From the NCBI GenBank assembly GCA_964617665.1, contig CAZUAH010000008.1, forward strand, positions 8,419-72,418: 64,000 nucleotides of DNA. Reading direction: 5' to 3'. Under the pieces are notes generated by a model. The model had not been told where the DNA came from and did not search any database. It saw nothing but the letters and a program-made list of their open reading frames with translations. The stretch is from JADHUC01 sp964617665 (GTDB lineage: Bacteria > Planctomycetota > Planctomycetia > Pirellulales > Pirellulaceae). The translations under genes were made by a program, and so were the position numbers. Below, piece after piece: positions 55,919 to 64,000 of the stretch (the stretch's first letter is position 1; each line of letters opens with the position of its first letter).

Positions 55919-56674
55919 TCAGCACTCTACCAATTCGGCCGACAGGGATTCCCCCGTTGTGAGGAAGTAGATCTCTTCCAGCGATGCGGCTTCGTCGCCA
56001 CTTCCAAAACTCGCCTTGAAGTCTTCCAGCGGACCGCAGAATTGCTGCCTTCCCGCATCCAGAATCAACACGCTCGCGCAGATGTCTTCAATCATCGCCA
56101 ACAGGTGCGAACTGACGATCACAGCAGCCCCCCGTCCAGCGCGATCTGCGATGGATTGCTTCAGCGTCCGGATTCCGTGAGGGTCGAGTCCCGTAAGTGG
56201 CTCGTCAAACAGAATCGCGACCGGATCGTGCAAGTAGGCGCAACAAATGGCGAGCTTCTGCCGCATTCCGCGCGACAAATCGCTCGCTCGGGTCTTTCCC
56301 TTCGAAGCCAAATGGAACATGTCTAGCAACTCGGCGGCTTTTTCGGTAGCGTCCGCCACACGGTACACGCTGGCGCTGAATGCCAAGTGTTGCTCGACGG
56401 TCAAGTCGCGAAACAGTTGTGGATCATCGGGAACGTATCCCAGGCAGTTCTTGGCCGCCAGCGGTTCGCGGTCAAGAGCATGCCCGGCGACCCGAAGTCG
56501 CCCTCGACTGCTGGGGATGATTCCCGCCAAGGCCCGCATCGTCGTGGTCTTTCCTGCCCCATTGGGGCCTACCAGACCCAGAACCTGCCCTGGTGCAACC
56601 TCGAACGAAACACCCGAAACAGCAACGGTCCTGTCGTAGGCTTTGTGGAAATCCTCAACGATGATCACACTCAT
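55919..56674 (-). CDS. ABC transporter ATP-binding protein (ABC-2 type)
   Basis: 251 residues from ATG 56674 (MSVIIVEDF; the frame above it is not supported). Walker A GPNGAGKTTT, Q-loop in LGYVPDDPQLFRDLTVEQ, signature LSRGMRQKLAICCA, Walker B ILFDEPLTGLDP and the switch His in VIVSSHLL are all intact. It matches CcmA-like ATPases of ABC-2 exporters. Upstream of, and nine bases from, the permease gene, so the pair forms one exporter. Confidence 0.93.
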   Translation of the reverse strand: MSVIIVEDFHKAYDRTVAVSGVSFEVAPGQVLGLVGPNGAGKTTTMRALAGIIPSSRGRLRVAGHALDREPLAAKNCLGYVPDDPQLFRDLTVEQHLAFSASVYRVADATEKAAELLDMFHLASKGKTRASDLSRGMRQKLAICCAYLHDPVAILFDEPLTGLDPHGIRTLKQSIADRAGRGAAVIVSSHLLAMIEDICASVLILDAGRQQFCGPLEDFKASFGSGDEAASLEEIYFLTTGESLSAELVEC

Positions 56675-56728
56675 GCCTCCCGAATCGATTGGCGTCGAAC
56701 GGCACACGGCCGGTAGGACGCCGAAACC

Positions 56729-57157
56729 CTATTGATTAAGAGCATCCACAAGTGGACGCACGGCACTATCAAGGACGTACCACGTGATCGCCAATGGCAG
56801 GACCGCAGTGAACAAGAAATATGCTGTAGTGATGATGATTTTGAATCGCCGAGAGAAACGGCGGCTGAACCAAAGTGCCGGAAGTCCAATCGGTCCGGCG
56901 CACAGCAGGATCGCAATGACGTACGAACGATTCTCCAATACGGAGGTGACCAGCGATTGCTCGCGCCGTGGAGCCACGGTCGATTGACGAGACGGAACGT
57001 CCACGAATTCACGCTGAAGATTGACCAACTCCGCCTCATCGCCGGCATACCCAGGAACAGCGGTCGGAAGGCCGCAGTTTCCACAATAATTGTCCGATTC
57101 AAGAAACGCGGCGCCGCAACGGCTGCAGGAATCGTCGAGGACGATCAATTCACCCAT
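56729..57157 (-). CDS. Zinc-ribbon plus two-TM membrane protein
   Basis: 142 residues. The N-terminal zinc ribbon is CSRCGAAFLESDNYCGNCG, two CxxC pairs. After a linker, a hydrophobic helix (SYVIAILLCAGPIGLPALWF), a basic turn (SRRFSRRFK) and a second helix (YFLFTAVLPLAITWYVLD). It shares its layout and the phrase GLP-LW-SR-F with the protein at 61168-61536, so they are paralogues. Gene order upstream of the ABC ATPase suggests possible cotranscription (54-base gap). Function unknown. Confidence 0.75.
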   Translation of the reverse strand: MGELIVLDDSCSRCGAAFLESDNYCGNCGLPTAVPGYAGDEAELVNLQREFVDVPSRQSTVAPRREQSLVTSVLENRSYVIAILLCAGPIGLPALWFSRRFSRRFKIIITTAYFLFTAVLPLAITWYVLDSAVRPLVDALNQ

Positions 57158-57498
57158 TGTCTACTTCCGCAGTTCCGGTTCCACACACTCGAAAAGGGCA
57201 ACCTCCACTCAAATCTAGCTTATGCGAGAACCGCACGTTCCGAGGACGCTCATTCAGGCGCCGAATAGGTTGGATTCTCAAGCCATTCTACGCCAGAATC
57301 TGCACATTCTGGCGGCAGGTTTTCGTATGAAGGGTAGATGACACGATCGTTGCGATCCGGAAAAACGTATCCCTAACGGGCTGATCCTGGCCCCAATTCG
57401 ACGGGCAATTGACAGCAGTCCAGCCCGACGGTCAGGTTTTGAGGGCCGGTTGCACGGCGGGCCAAATCGACCGACGGTTTGCTCGAAATAGGCTCGTG
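57158..57498. other. Intergenic region with short hairpin
   Basis: No gene seen. It contains a perfect inverted repeat CGCCAGAAT (57291-57299) and ATTCTGGCG (57306-57314) around six bases. The same nine-base arm occurs in the long hairpin at 18176-18235, suggesting a shared repeat family. No T-run follows on either strand. Confidence 0.6.
57291..57314. repeat. Short inverted repeat sharing arm with 18176-18235 element
   Basis: Perfect nine-pair stem with a six-base loop CTGCAC. The arm ATTCTGGCG also lies at 18214-18222. Confidence 0.6.
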
Positions 57499-57960
57499 CT
57501 ATTTCGGTCTTGTCCGTTTTCCACGACATTGCCAAACCGGCGCCGGCTTGAAGTGCACGTGGTCCTTGAAATCGTGTAGAGCCTCGATCATCTCCGCGCT
57601 GGTGAGTGGATCGGTCAAACCACGCCGCCAGTGCTTTCGCTCCACGGAGCCAATGATCAGGTAGTCATTGCCGACGGACTGCGGCGCCATCTGCGTGAGT
57701 ACCTCAGCCAGCTGGGCTTCGATTTCATCCTGGTGAGCGATCAATAGGTCGCAGTTTGGACAAAAGCGGCAAGTCTTGTTCAGGATGACCATTCCCCAGT
57801 CATCCACGTGAATGGCCAACGGCAGTTTTCGCTGCTTGGTCTTCCCTGTACAACCGGGACAAGAGGTGGTGAAGCGAACGTCTTTGTAAGGGTTGAGAAA
57901 AAACTTGTACAGTCGCGGCAGTTTGCCTAACTGCGGCAGTTTTTTGGTCTTCCGTGCCAT
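57499..57960 (-). CDS. Zinc-finger-like conserved protein
   Basis: 153 residues from ATG 57960 (MARKTKKLPQLG); the preceding frame is not supported. Two CxxC pairs, SCPGC and CRFCPNC, flank LPLAIHVDDWGMVILNKT, giving one or two metal sites. The basic N-terminus (FFLNPYKDVRFTT) and the C-terminal HWRRGLTDPLTSAEMIEALH look well conserved. I recall similar proteins in planctomycetes and other bacteria without assigned function. Cytoplasmic; possibly nucleic-acid or metal binding. Confidence 0.7.
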   Translation of the reverse strand: MARKTKKLPQLGKLPRLYKFFLNPYKDVRFTTSCPGCTGKTKQRKLPLAIHVDDWGMVILNKTCRFCPNCDLLIAHQDEIEAQLAEVLTQMAPQSVGNDYLIIGSVERKHWRRGLTDPLTSAEMIEALHDFKDHVHFKPAPVWQCRGKRTRPK

Positions 57961-58533
57961 CGGGCACCTCCCCAAGAAGAAACGCCTTCGGCGGTGACTG
58001 ATGTGTACCGCGTCCGCAAGAATCTCAATTGTACCGCCCCGCCACCGACGGCCAATACCGAAAGACGGACAGGCACGCAGCGCGGACGGAAGTGGGGTGT
58101 ATTGATGAGGCAATATCTGCCCAACAACGTGACACCGACCTCGCTTTCGATATCGCGCTTTTCGCTTCAGCCTGCGGCGTTGGCATTGATGCGGCGCGCG
58201 AGCGCCGTCAAACGTGCTAACGGAAGCGCAAGCGAGGGACTATTCCGGGGATTCCCTCGCTCACCGGCCTGTTGATGTAATGTAGTCCAGGCTGTGCGTG
58301 ACGCAATATCTGGTATCGTCATGTAAGGCATGACCTACACGTCGTACGGAGAATTGCCGTTTCCGACTAAGTCAACAGACCGTCACGCTTCGGGTTTCCA
58401 TGCCGTTACAAACTGTGCAGCTTGAACAAATCAAAAGCCTCGGATATACCGCGTCGCGGCTTGCTCGTCATCGCTACTGCTCACGAGCCCCCAGTTTGAA
58501 TGAGAACGCGTGTGTCGTACGAGGATCGCGGCT
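57961..58533. other. Intergenic region with hairpin repeat
   Basis: No convincing gene in 573 bases. The clear structure is the hairpin at 58231-58261, and a smaller one, GTCATG-taagg-CATGAC, near 58319-58335. Confidence 0.6.
58231..58261. repeat. Hairpin repeat, planctomycete REP-like
   Basis: AGCGAGGGA (58231-58239) pairs perfectly with TCCCTCGCT (58253-58261) around 13 bases. The flanking GCGCAAGCGAGGGA motif resembles dispersed planctomycete repeats (recall only). No T-run follows. Confidence 0.6.
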
Positions 58534-60915
58534 CTACCGGATCTGGTACACCTGCCCTCTCAACTTGATGATCAACTCCTCGCCGGCTTTCTGCCTGGCC
58601 AGGACCGCATTCTCCGATGCTGTGTTGTCGGTGACCAGCTTGAAGTATTCCACGGTGAAACGCTCGATGGTCTTGATCTTGTCTTTGTCCTTGACCAAGT
58701 CCACTCCTTGGGCACTGGCTGCGAACCATCGTTTGCCGCGTTTGTACAGCGCCTCCTTGCCGACGATCTGCACCGAATCGACTGCGACTTCCTCGTCGGT
58801 CTCGATGTTTCGCAACCTGACCGCCGGCCCCGCGGGTGCGGGGACCCTGCCGCCAATGCCACCCATTCCTCCACCACCCCGAAACTGCTCACCCTCAGCC
58901 GCATCGCTGGGGGCCATGCCGCCGCCGAAGCCGGATGCCAATGGTACTCGCGTGGCCTCACGCAGCAGTTTCTTCTCGGACCTTTGGGCAAACGCGGCCC
59001 GTCCTGCAGATTCGCGCAGTCGGTTCAGCGCCAAATCCGTCCGACGGATGCCGGAATCGAGATCGGCAAGTTCCGTCGGCTGGGCGATGTCGTCAGCCAG
59101 GAACGACGTGTAAGGTGTGAGTATGCCGTGCTTTGTGGATAGGGCAACCAACTCTTTGACCAGTTCGTCGTTTTTCCCTTTCAAGTCCATCTCGTCGATG
59201 ATATCGCCAATGCGGCGCATGGCCCACAGTTTCTCGACAAACGCATAGGATTCGTCCTTGCTCTCCTTTGTCAGCTTTGCCGGAAAATCGAATTTGCGTT
59301 CCTTCTGGCCAACCTTGCCGCGCACGGTCACCTTGGCGTCGCCCGGTTTCTTGTAGCGTCCAACCAGCACCAATTGTTCTCCGGCGAACAGGTCGTGAAC
59401 CTCGCGCGGGTACACTCGACTGACCGGCGGGCCGTCTTCCACACGAATGTCCTCCAGATCGAATTCAACCGCCAATTCGGTCATCACCGGCGAACTGATG
59501 CGGTTGTACAGGCGGCTGACGTGCGTTTCGATGTCTTCGTCCGGGCGAACGAATTCGCTCTGGCCGTGGTTGGCACGCGAGAGTCGATCCAGTAAACGGC
59601 TATTCACGTCATACCCAACGCCAAAGTTGATCACGCGCGTTCGGTATTTGTTGTTTTCACGCGAGTTGTCGACAATCTTTGCTTCGTTGGTCTCGCCTGC
59701 CGTGGGCAAGCCGTCGGTCAGGAAAATCACGTAACTGGGCCGATCGGCATCCTGGATCATGCCCAGAGCCGCGGCCAACGCCCCGTCGATGTTCGTGCTT
59801 CCACCGGCATAAATGCCCTCGACAAACCCCAAAGCGGCCTTGCGCGTTTTGGTGTCGTAGCGTTGGAGTTCCGGCCGGAAGGACTCGACGCTGCTGTCGT
59901 AGGCGACGATGTTGAACGTGTCGTTTTCGCGCAGGTTGTCCAGGACGAATTTCAACGCTTCCTTGGCCTGCTCGATCTTTTTGCCGCTCATGCTGCCCGA
60001 GCGGTCGACGACAAAGATGACCGTTTTAGCCGAACGTTCGGCCTTCTTGTCCTTGATCTGCGGGGTGGCCAACAGCAGGAAATAGCCATCGTTTTTCTTT
60101 TCCGGCCGATAACTCAGAACGCTGGCACCCAGCGAGCCCTTGGCGGTGTCGAAGAACAGGCGAAAGTCACTGGTTGGCACCTGGTTCTTTACCTCGTACT
60201 TCACCGTGGCATGGTTGTCGTCGGATCGCTTCACCTCGACCGAATGAGTGGGGCTGTACACGCTCTTGATTTCGACCGTGCTCTCGATCGACGCCTCGAT
60301 CAACACTCGTTCAACGGCGCGCGAAGTATACTTTGCCGTGGACAGCGGAAATAGAAAGTCGGTTACGTTTCGGTCCTTGCGCAACAATTGGTTATAGCGC
60401 AACGTCACTTTGCGTTCCGCGCCGGGCGGAACCGGGAATACGCTGGTCTTGAACATTCCGGTTCCCATCCATTCCAAAAGGGCCGGGTCCTGATTGCGTC
60501 GAATGTAGCCTTCGTAGATAGATCGCGCCTCGGCGGCCGGCAGTAGCTTTGCAGCGTACTCTTTGCCGTCGACCATGAACGTCAGTTGATCCACCGCACC
60601 ATCGTAGGGCAGAGGAAATACGAACGAGACTTCCATCTGACGGCTGCCCGTGTTGACAAACGACTGCGAGACCTGGACGCGGCCCACTTGGTCCTGTATG
60701 CGCGCTTGGACCGCCAATTCCTTGATTTTGTAGGACGCAGGAGGCTGAGGGCGTGGTCGTGGGGGAATCGGACGGCGGGGTGGCGGATAGATGATCGGCC
60801 GCGGCAATGGGGTGGGCACGGATGGGTCAACAACGATCAACACACCTTGCCCACACACTGGGGAGACAAACAGGAGTAAGAGGATTCCGAGAATGGGTTT
60901 CACTGTGCGTTTCAT
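58534..60915 (-). CDS. Secreted VIT and VWA domain protein
   Basis: 793 residues. Signal peptide (LGILLLLFVSPVCGQG), then a Pro-rich stretch (about 35-60) and a VIT domain (about 60-190: VQVSQSFVNTGSRQMEVSFV, FPLPYDGAVDQLTFMVDGKE). A VWA domain with VVDRSGSMSG (complete MIDAS start), then GGSTNIDGALAAALGMIQD and VIFLTDGLPTAGE. The C-terminal region contains LSTKHGILTPYTSFLADD, usual for inter-alpha-trypsin-inhibitor-like bacterial proteins, then a Gly-rich tail and a final domain (FTVEYFKLVTDNTASENA). Cell-surface or periplasmic adhesion/scaffold protein. Confidence 0.9.
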   Translation of the reverse strand: MKRTVKPILGILLLLFVSPVCGQGVLIVVDPSVPTPLPRPIIYPPPRRPIPPRPRPQPPASYKIKELAVQARIQDQVGRVQVSQSFVNTGSRQMEVSFVFPLPYDGAVDQLTFMVDGKEYAAKLLPAAEARSIYEGYIRRNQDPALLEWMGTGMFKTSVFPVPPGAERKVTLRYNQLLRKDRNVTDFLFPLSTAKYTSRAVERVLIEASIESTVEIKSVYSPTHSVEVKRSDDNHATVKYEVKNQVPTSDFRLFFDTAKGSLGASVLSYRPEKKNDGYFLLLATPQIKDKKAERSAKTVIFVVDRSGSMSGKKIEQAKEALKFVLDNLRENDTFNIVAYDSSVESFRPELQRYDTKTRKAALGFVEGIYAGGSTNIDGALAAALGMIQDADRPSYVIFLTDGLPTAGETNEAKIVDNSRENNKYRTRVINFGVGYDVNSRLLDRLSRANHGQSEFVRPDEDIETHVSRLYNRISSPVMTELAVEFDLEDIRVEDGPPVSRVYPREVHDLFAGEQLVLVGRYKKPGDAKVTVRGKVGQKERKFDFPAKLTKESKDESYAFVEKLWAMRRIGDIIDEMDLKGKNDELVKELVALSTKHGILTPYTSFLADDIAQPTELADLDSGIRRTDLALNRLRESAGRAAFAQRSEKKLLREATRVPLASGFGGGMAPSDAAEGEQFRGGGGMGGIGGRVPAPAGPAVRLRNIETDEEVAVDSVQIVGKEALYKRGKRWFAASAQGVDLVKDKDKIKTIERFTVEYFKLVTDNTASENAVLARQKAGEELIIKLRGQVYQIR

Positions 60916-61167
60916 CGCTCCGTTCCTTCTGTATGAGTGGGAAGAGGCTCGGTGTGCTATGCCAACGCCTTGCCATCAGACTAGACGACGCCGGCCCGCC
61001 GCTGGTTTCCTGGTTGTGAAAGACGCGGCCGCCAACCGGTAGTTTGGCGAAAACGGGCGACTGATGTCAAACTGTTTTCGTGCGACTGGCGTACTTGGGA
61101 TAGAGGACGCGATGGCGCGTGTGGCCAAGATCATCAGTCGACAATCACTGCCGTGCTGTGTGGATTC

Positions 61168-61536
61168 TTAGAAGAACGTGCCAAAGAAGGGTTCAAGTCT
61201 ACCCCAGCACCATAGCATGAGTTGCCAGAATAGCCAGAAGGCGAGAAGCGTGTATAGCGTTACAGCTATGGTCCAGAAAGTCTTTCCTGAGGTAGAGAAA
61301 CCCCGGCTTTTCCACAGAAAGGGCAGGCCAAGCACCATTGCCACCCCAAACATTAGCGCCAGAATCACCCATGGATTATCGATGAACCTACGCAGACCGC
61401 CGCTCTTCTCCCGATCGGCGTCCGTGCTCGTGACGGCTTGAGTTGCCGCCCCGCAACTGTCGCAATTGGTGGCGTTCGGCGTCAGTTCGGTCTTGCACGC
61501 CGGACAAATGACGGTGGCTTTGGATGCTGGTTCCAT
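61168..61536 (-). CDS. Zinc-ribbon plus two-TM membrane protein (paralogue)
   Basis: 122 residues from ATG 61536 (MEPASKATV). Zinc ribbon CPACKTELTPNATNCDSCG, a linker, a hydrophobic helix (PWVILALMFGVAMVLGLPFL), a basic turn (WKSRGFSTSGK) and a second helix (LLAFWLFWQLMLWCW). Same architecture as the protein at 56729-57157. Small membrane proteins with a cytoplasmic zinc ribbon; function unknown. Confidence 0.7.
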   Translation of the reverse strand: MEPASKATVICPACKTELTPNATNCDSCGAATQAVTSTDADREKSGGLRRFIDNPWVILALMFGVAMVLGLPFLWKSRGFSTSGKTFWTIAVTLYTLLAFWLFWQLMLWCWGRLEPFFGTFF

Positions 61537-61703
61537 GACTATGAACTTCAAACCAGATGACAAAACGCGGTTTCAGATCCTTTCGGATATCAAATCGGGG
61601 AAGTAGATTATTGTAACGACGTTTGAAATGGTAGGGCGTTTTTCTGGGCCACAACAGGTTTTTCTATATGTTTTCACACTCAGACTGCTCATCCAACACG
61701 ACC

Positions 61704-63203
61704 ATGACCGGCACCCGACGGGACCGGAACTGGCTTCCGATGATTGCCACGCTGCTGGCATTCTTCTGCGGCTGTCCAGAGGCAGATGATGGGCCGACGC
61801 CATCCTCCAAGCCTTCGAAACCAGCCGCTCCCGTGCGTTTGATCGTGGTGGACGATAAGGGACTGGCCGATGCCGTCGATCGCGAATGGAAGGCACGAGC
61901 AGAAGGCGAAATCAAAGTACGCCAGATGGAGACCAAGGAAATCCTAGAACACGGCGACCGCCCCCTGCCAGCCGACGCGGTCATCTATCCGAGCGGCCTT
62001 ATCGGCGAATTGGCCAGTCGCGATCTGATTGTCCCGATTGACGACGATGTGGTGAACGACAGAAGCGTGGACAGCAAGGAATTGGACCGCCCGAGATTCG
62101 CCAGGCGAGACATTTTCGAGTTGATCCGCCAGCAGGATATCGTGTGGGGTGAAAAAGTGTACGCCGTGCCGCTTGGTTCTCCGACCTTCGTCCTCTTCTA
62201 CCGTCCAGATCTCTTAGAGAGTCTCGGCGAACGGCCACCAGCGTCCTGGACGGAATACCAGCGTTTGGCGTCGCGTCTTGCGGTTCGCGACAGCCTGGGG
62301 CAGTTGGCCCCATCGGAAGACGCGCCCTGGCACGGCGCGATCGAACCGCTGGCGCCTGGGTGGGCCGGCCAGACGCTCTTGGCGCGGGCCGCCGGCTACG
62401 CTCGCCATCGCAACTACCTATCCACACTGTTCGATCTGTACTCGATGGAACCGTTGATTGCTTCACCGCCGTTTGTCAGAGCATTGGAGGAATTGGTCGC
62501 AGCAGCCAAGCTGGCGCCGGATGAAGCCGCGACCTACTCGCCAACCGACGTGCGGCGTGAATTGCTGGCCGGTCATTGTGCCATGGCGATCACGTGGCCT
62601 AGTCACGTCGGTGGGCACAGTGACGTAGCGAAATCGGAATCGCGTGCCCCCCTTCCGATCGAAGTCGTTGCACTGCCAGGTTCCAGCGAAGTCTACGAAC
62701 CAAGCGACGCCGAATGGCAGAAGCGTGAGGATCCCGAGGCCGGGCATGTCACCGTGATGGGGATTGCCGGCCGCCTTGGTTCCGTGACCAACTCGTCACG
62801 AAGGCCGCAGGCGGCGCAGGACATGCTGTTGCGTCTCTCCGGAACCGAATGGAGCATCGCGATTTCGCCGCAAAGTCCCGCGACCACCCTGTATCGTGCC
62901 AGTCAAATGCAGTCGGCCGGAGCGTGGATGGATAAGGACTTCGACGCCGCCATTGCCGGCGATTACGCGGAGGTGGTGAAACACGCCTGCCGACGTCCCC
63001 TCCACCTGTACTCGCCGCGCGTTCCTGGTCGCGCTCGTTACATGGCCGCCTTGGACGAAGCAGTCCACCAAGCGATCCAGGGACACCAAACACCCGCAGA
63101 GTGTCTCGAAGCTGCAGCCAAGCGTTGGCAAGCGATCACGGACGAGCTTGGCGTAGAGTCGCAAAAGGCGGCCCACTGGCGAAGCCTTGGAATGGAGCCT
63201 TGA
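61704..63203 (+). CDS. Extracellular solute-binding lipoprotein (family 1-like)
   Basis: 499 residues from ATG 61704 (the TTG/ATG frame from 61668 is possible). The N-terminal hydrophobic segment ends LLAFFCGCPEADDG, a likely lipobox Cys. The mature part has the sugar-type binding-protein pattern: LPADAVIYPSGLIGELASRD, VYAVPLGSPTFVLFYRPDLL, PPASWTEYQRLASRLA, LLAGHCAMAITWPSHVGG and LRLSGTEWSIAISPQSP. No ABC permease or ATPase lies next to it, so transport partners are elsewhere or it is a sensor. Confidence 0.8.
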   Translation: MTGTRRDRNWLPMIATLLAFFCGCPEADDGPTPSSKPSKPAAPVRLIVVDDKGLADAVDREWKARAEGEIKVRQMETKEILEHGDRPLPADAVIYPSGLIGELASRDLIVPIDDDVVNDRSVDSKELDRPRFARRDIFELIRQQDIVWGEKVYAVPLGSPTFVLFYRPDLLESLGERPPASWTEYQRLASRLAVRDSLGQLAPSEDAPWHGAIEPLAPGWAGQTLLARAAGYARHRNYLSTLFDLYSMEPLIASPPFVRALEELVAAAKLAPDEAATYSPTDVRRELLAGHCAMAITWPSHVGGHSDVAKSESRAPLPIEVVALPGSSEVYEPSDAEWQKREDPEAGHVTVMGIAGRLGSVTNSSRRPQAAQDMLLRLSGTEWSIAISPQSPATTLYRASQMQSAGAWMDKDFDAAIAGDYAEVVKHACRRPLHLYSPRVPGRARYMAALDEAVHQAIQGHQTPAECLEAAAKRWQAITDELGVESQKAAHWRSLGMEP

Positions 63204-63345
63204 ACCCCGCGACACGGAGCCCCGGAGGCAAAGCGACGATTCTTGGGCATTCGTGCGTGGTCATTTGCTGCCCGTTCGGTGGCCTGGACAATCTGGAGGC
63301 ATGCAGATAACCTTATAAGTCGCTGTTTCACACAGCGGTTCCTTC

Positions 63346-63418
63346 GGGGGTGTAGCTCAGTTGGGAGAGCGCAGCGTTCGCAATGCTGAGGTCGAGGGTT
63401 CGACTCCCTTCACCTCCA
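63346..63418 (+). tRNA. tRNA-Ala (anticodon CGC)
   Basis: A 73-base cloverleaf: acceptor GGGGGTG pairs with CACCTCC including the G3-U70 wobble that marks tRNA-Ala. D arm GCTC-AGTTGGGA-GAGC; anticodon stem CAGCG/TGCTG with loop TTCGCAA (anticodon CGC); T arm GAGGG-TTCGACT-CCCTT. The discriminator is A and CCA is not encoded. A terminator follows at 63442. Confidence 0.96.
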
Positions 63419-63441
63419 CTTCGATGCAAGTGGTCCACCGC

Positions 63442-63476
63442 AAAGGGATTACGGCGTAATGTCCGTGATTCCTTTT
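63442..63476 (+). terminator. Rho-independent terminator after tRNA-Ala
   Basis: AAAGGGATTACGG (63442-63454) pairs with CCGTGATTCCTTT (63463-63475) through 13 pairs, two of them G-U, around an eight-base loop. The 3' side ends in four T. It lies 23 bases after the tRNA. Confidence 0.75.
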
Positions 63477-63807
63477 ATCGTTTCTTGGGCTGCGGAGATG
63501 ACTTTCGAGTTAACCTATCGTCGATGACAGGTACGACGGACGGTATACGCGTCCAGATCGATCACAGTGAGACCGTACTGTTGAGAGATCAACAACAGAA
63601 TATACCCGACCACGACTAGGAGACACCGACCTTGAAATACAGTCGTCCTTGCCGGTAACCTCCTGGCGTTGCGGGAGGATCGAGACGGAGCCAACGCGAC
63701 CGGTGAATGTGCAAGCCAAGACACGCGGACAATGTGGACATTCCCGAGTAACTGGCGGTGGAAGCCGTTGAACGACGTTCGCGGGCGATACTTGGGGTCC
63801 CCTATGC
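63477..63807. other. Intergenic region, nothing seen
   Basis: No convincing gene, repeat or structure between the tRNA terminator and the gene cut by the right edge. Confidence 0.5.
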
Positions 63808-64000
63808 TCAGTCGATTGTGTAGCGAAAATTGGCGAAGCAGCCCTGACCATAGAGTCCGACGACACCTTCTTCATCCTCGTCGAACATTCCATCCACCTC
63901 GATACTTGGCTTTGCATTGCCGTTGAGATAGACAGCCACCTTTCTACCCTGAACCGTAGCCTTAACGTGTAACCACTTGCATGGATCAGGCGTTCGGATG
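63808..64000 (-). CDS. LamG/concanavalin-like domain protein, 5' end outside window
   Basis: A reverse frame open from the window edge to a TGA at 63808. The visible 63 codons read PDPCKWLHVKATVQGRKVAV, YLNGNAKPSIEVDGMFDEDE and GLYGQGCFANFRYTID, the ending of a LamG or DUF1080-type jelly-roll domain (a strand, a 'YLNG' turn, then a terminal 'FANFRY' strand). It has no start in the window, so it is a partial gene. Probably a secreted lectin-like or glycosidase-associated protein. Confidence 0.7.
   Translation of the reverse strand, partial: IRTPDPCKWLHVKATVQGRKVAVYLNGNAKPSIEVDGMFDEDEEGVVGLYGQGCFANFRYTID

Noticed and set aside
1..64000. CRISPR arrays, prophage, transposases, rRNA, tRNA-Sec
   Set aside because: Looked for direct repeat arrays, integrase/terminase/transposase motifs, rRNA cores and a long-armed tRNA; none found by reading.

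Overview
The window looks like one contig of a Planctomycetota genome, most likely from the Pirellulales side of the phylum. The basis is the gene content: secreted PQQ/WD40 propellers, heme c-type 'planctomycete cytochrome' proteins, DUF1080, Gfo/Idh/MocA oxidoreductases, an iduronate-sulfatase-like enzyme, SUMF1/FGE modules, VIT-VWA proteins and short planctomycete-type secreted proteins. The code is standard, since many genes end in TGA. I see no rRNA, CRISPR, phage or transposase. There is one tRNA, Ala(CGC), near the right end.

Layout. 1-5.3 kb: a TPR protein cut by the left edge, a GntR/YtrA-type regulator translationally coupled to an SPFH membrane protein with tandem palindromes in its promoter, then a lipoprotein plus Lgt-like gene pair and a secreted esterase. 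5.4-20.4 kb: large secreted proteins, namely an HzsA-related propeller/cytochrome c protein, a deiodinase-like thioredoxin-fold protein, a 1312-residue FGE-FGE-PQQ fusion, a five-bladed-propeller glycosidase-like protein, a PQQ propeller and a YVTN-propeller/diheme cytochrome. A candidate structured RNA and a long hairpin repeat lie between them. 20.4-26.8 kb: a thioredoxin-like gene interrupted by an in-frame TGA, then a three-gene forward run of secreted proteins. 26.8-29.3 kb: a tight reverse operon of TusA-like, DsrE-like, TusA-OsmC fusion and core-MetE-like genes, the last also interrupted by one in-frame TGA. 29.5-42 kb: DUF1080, SGNH hydrolase, DUF4240, secretin-domain protein, SWIM-ligase-WGR protein, Gfo/Idh oxidoreductase, lipoprotein with HEAT protein, transglutaminase-elicitor-like protein and UroD-like methyltransferase. 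42-50.4 kb: a frameshifted sulfatase and three tandem propeller/Ig-like genes, one broken at a nine-base homopolymer. 50.4-64 kb: a second Gfo/Idh protein, a nitrilase-fold hydrolase, two VWA proteins, an ABC-2 exporter, zinc-ribbon proteins, a solute-binding lipoprotein, the tRNA and a LamG-like gene cut by the right edge.

The most interesting signal is the pair of in-frame TGA codons. In both genes reading continues in frame for the remainder of a normal-length, conserved protein. In both, the TGA falls where I expect a conserved cysteine from memory of the families (CxxC in the thioredoxin-like protein, FMC in the MetE-like protein). Both are followed by short hairpins, and the MetE-like one fits the bacterial SECIS rules. 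I propose that both are selenoproteins and that the TusA/DsrE/OsmC/MetE operon is a sulfur- or selenium-handling unit with a selenocysteine-containing methyltransferase. Two independent TGC-to-TGA nonsense mutations remain the main alternative. No selA, selB, selC or selD is in this window, so the genome must be checked for them.
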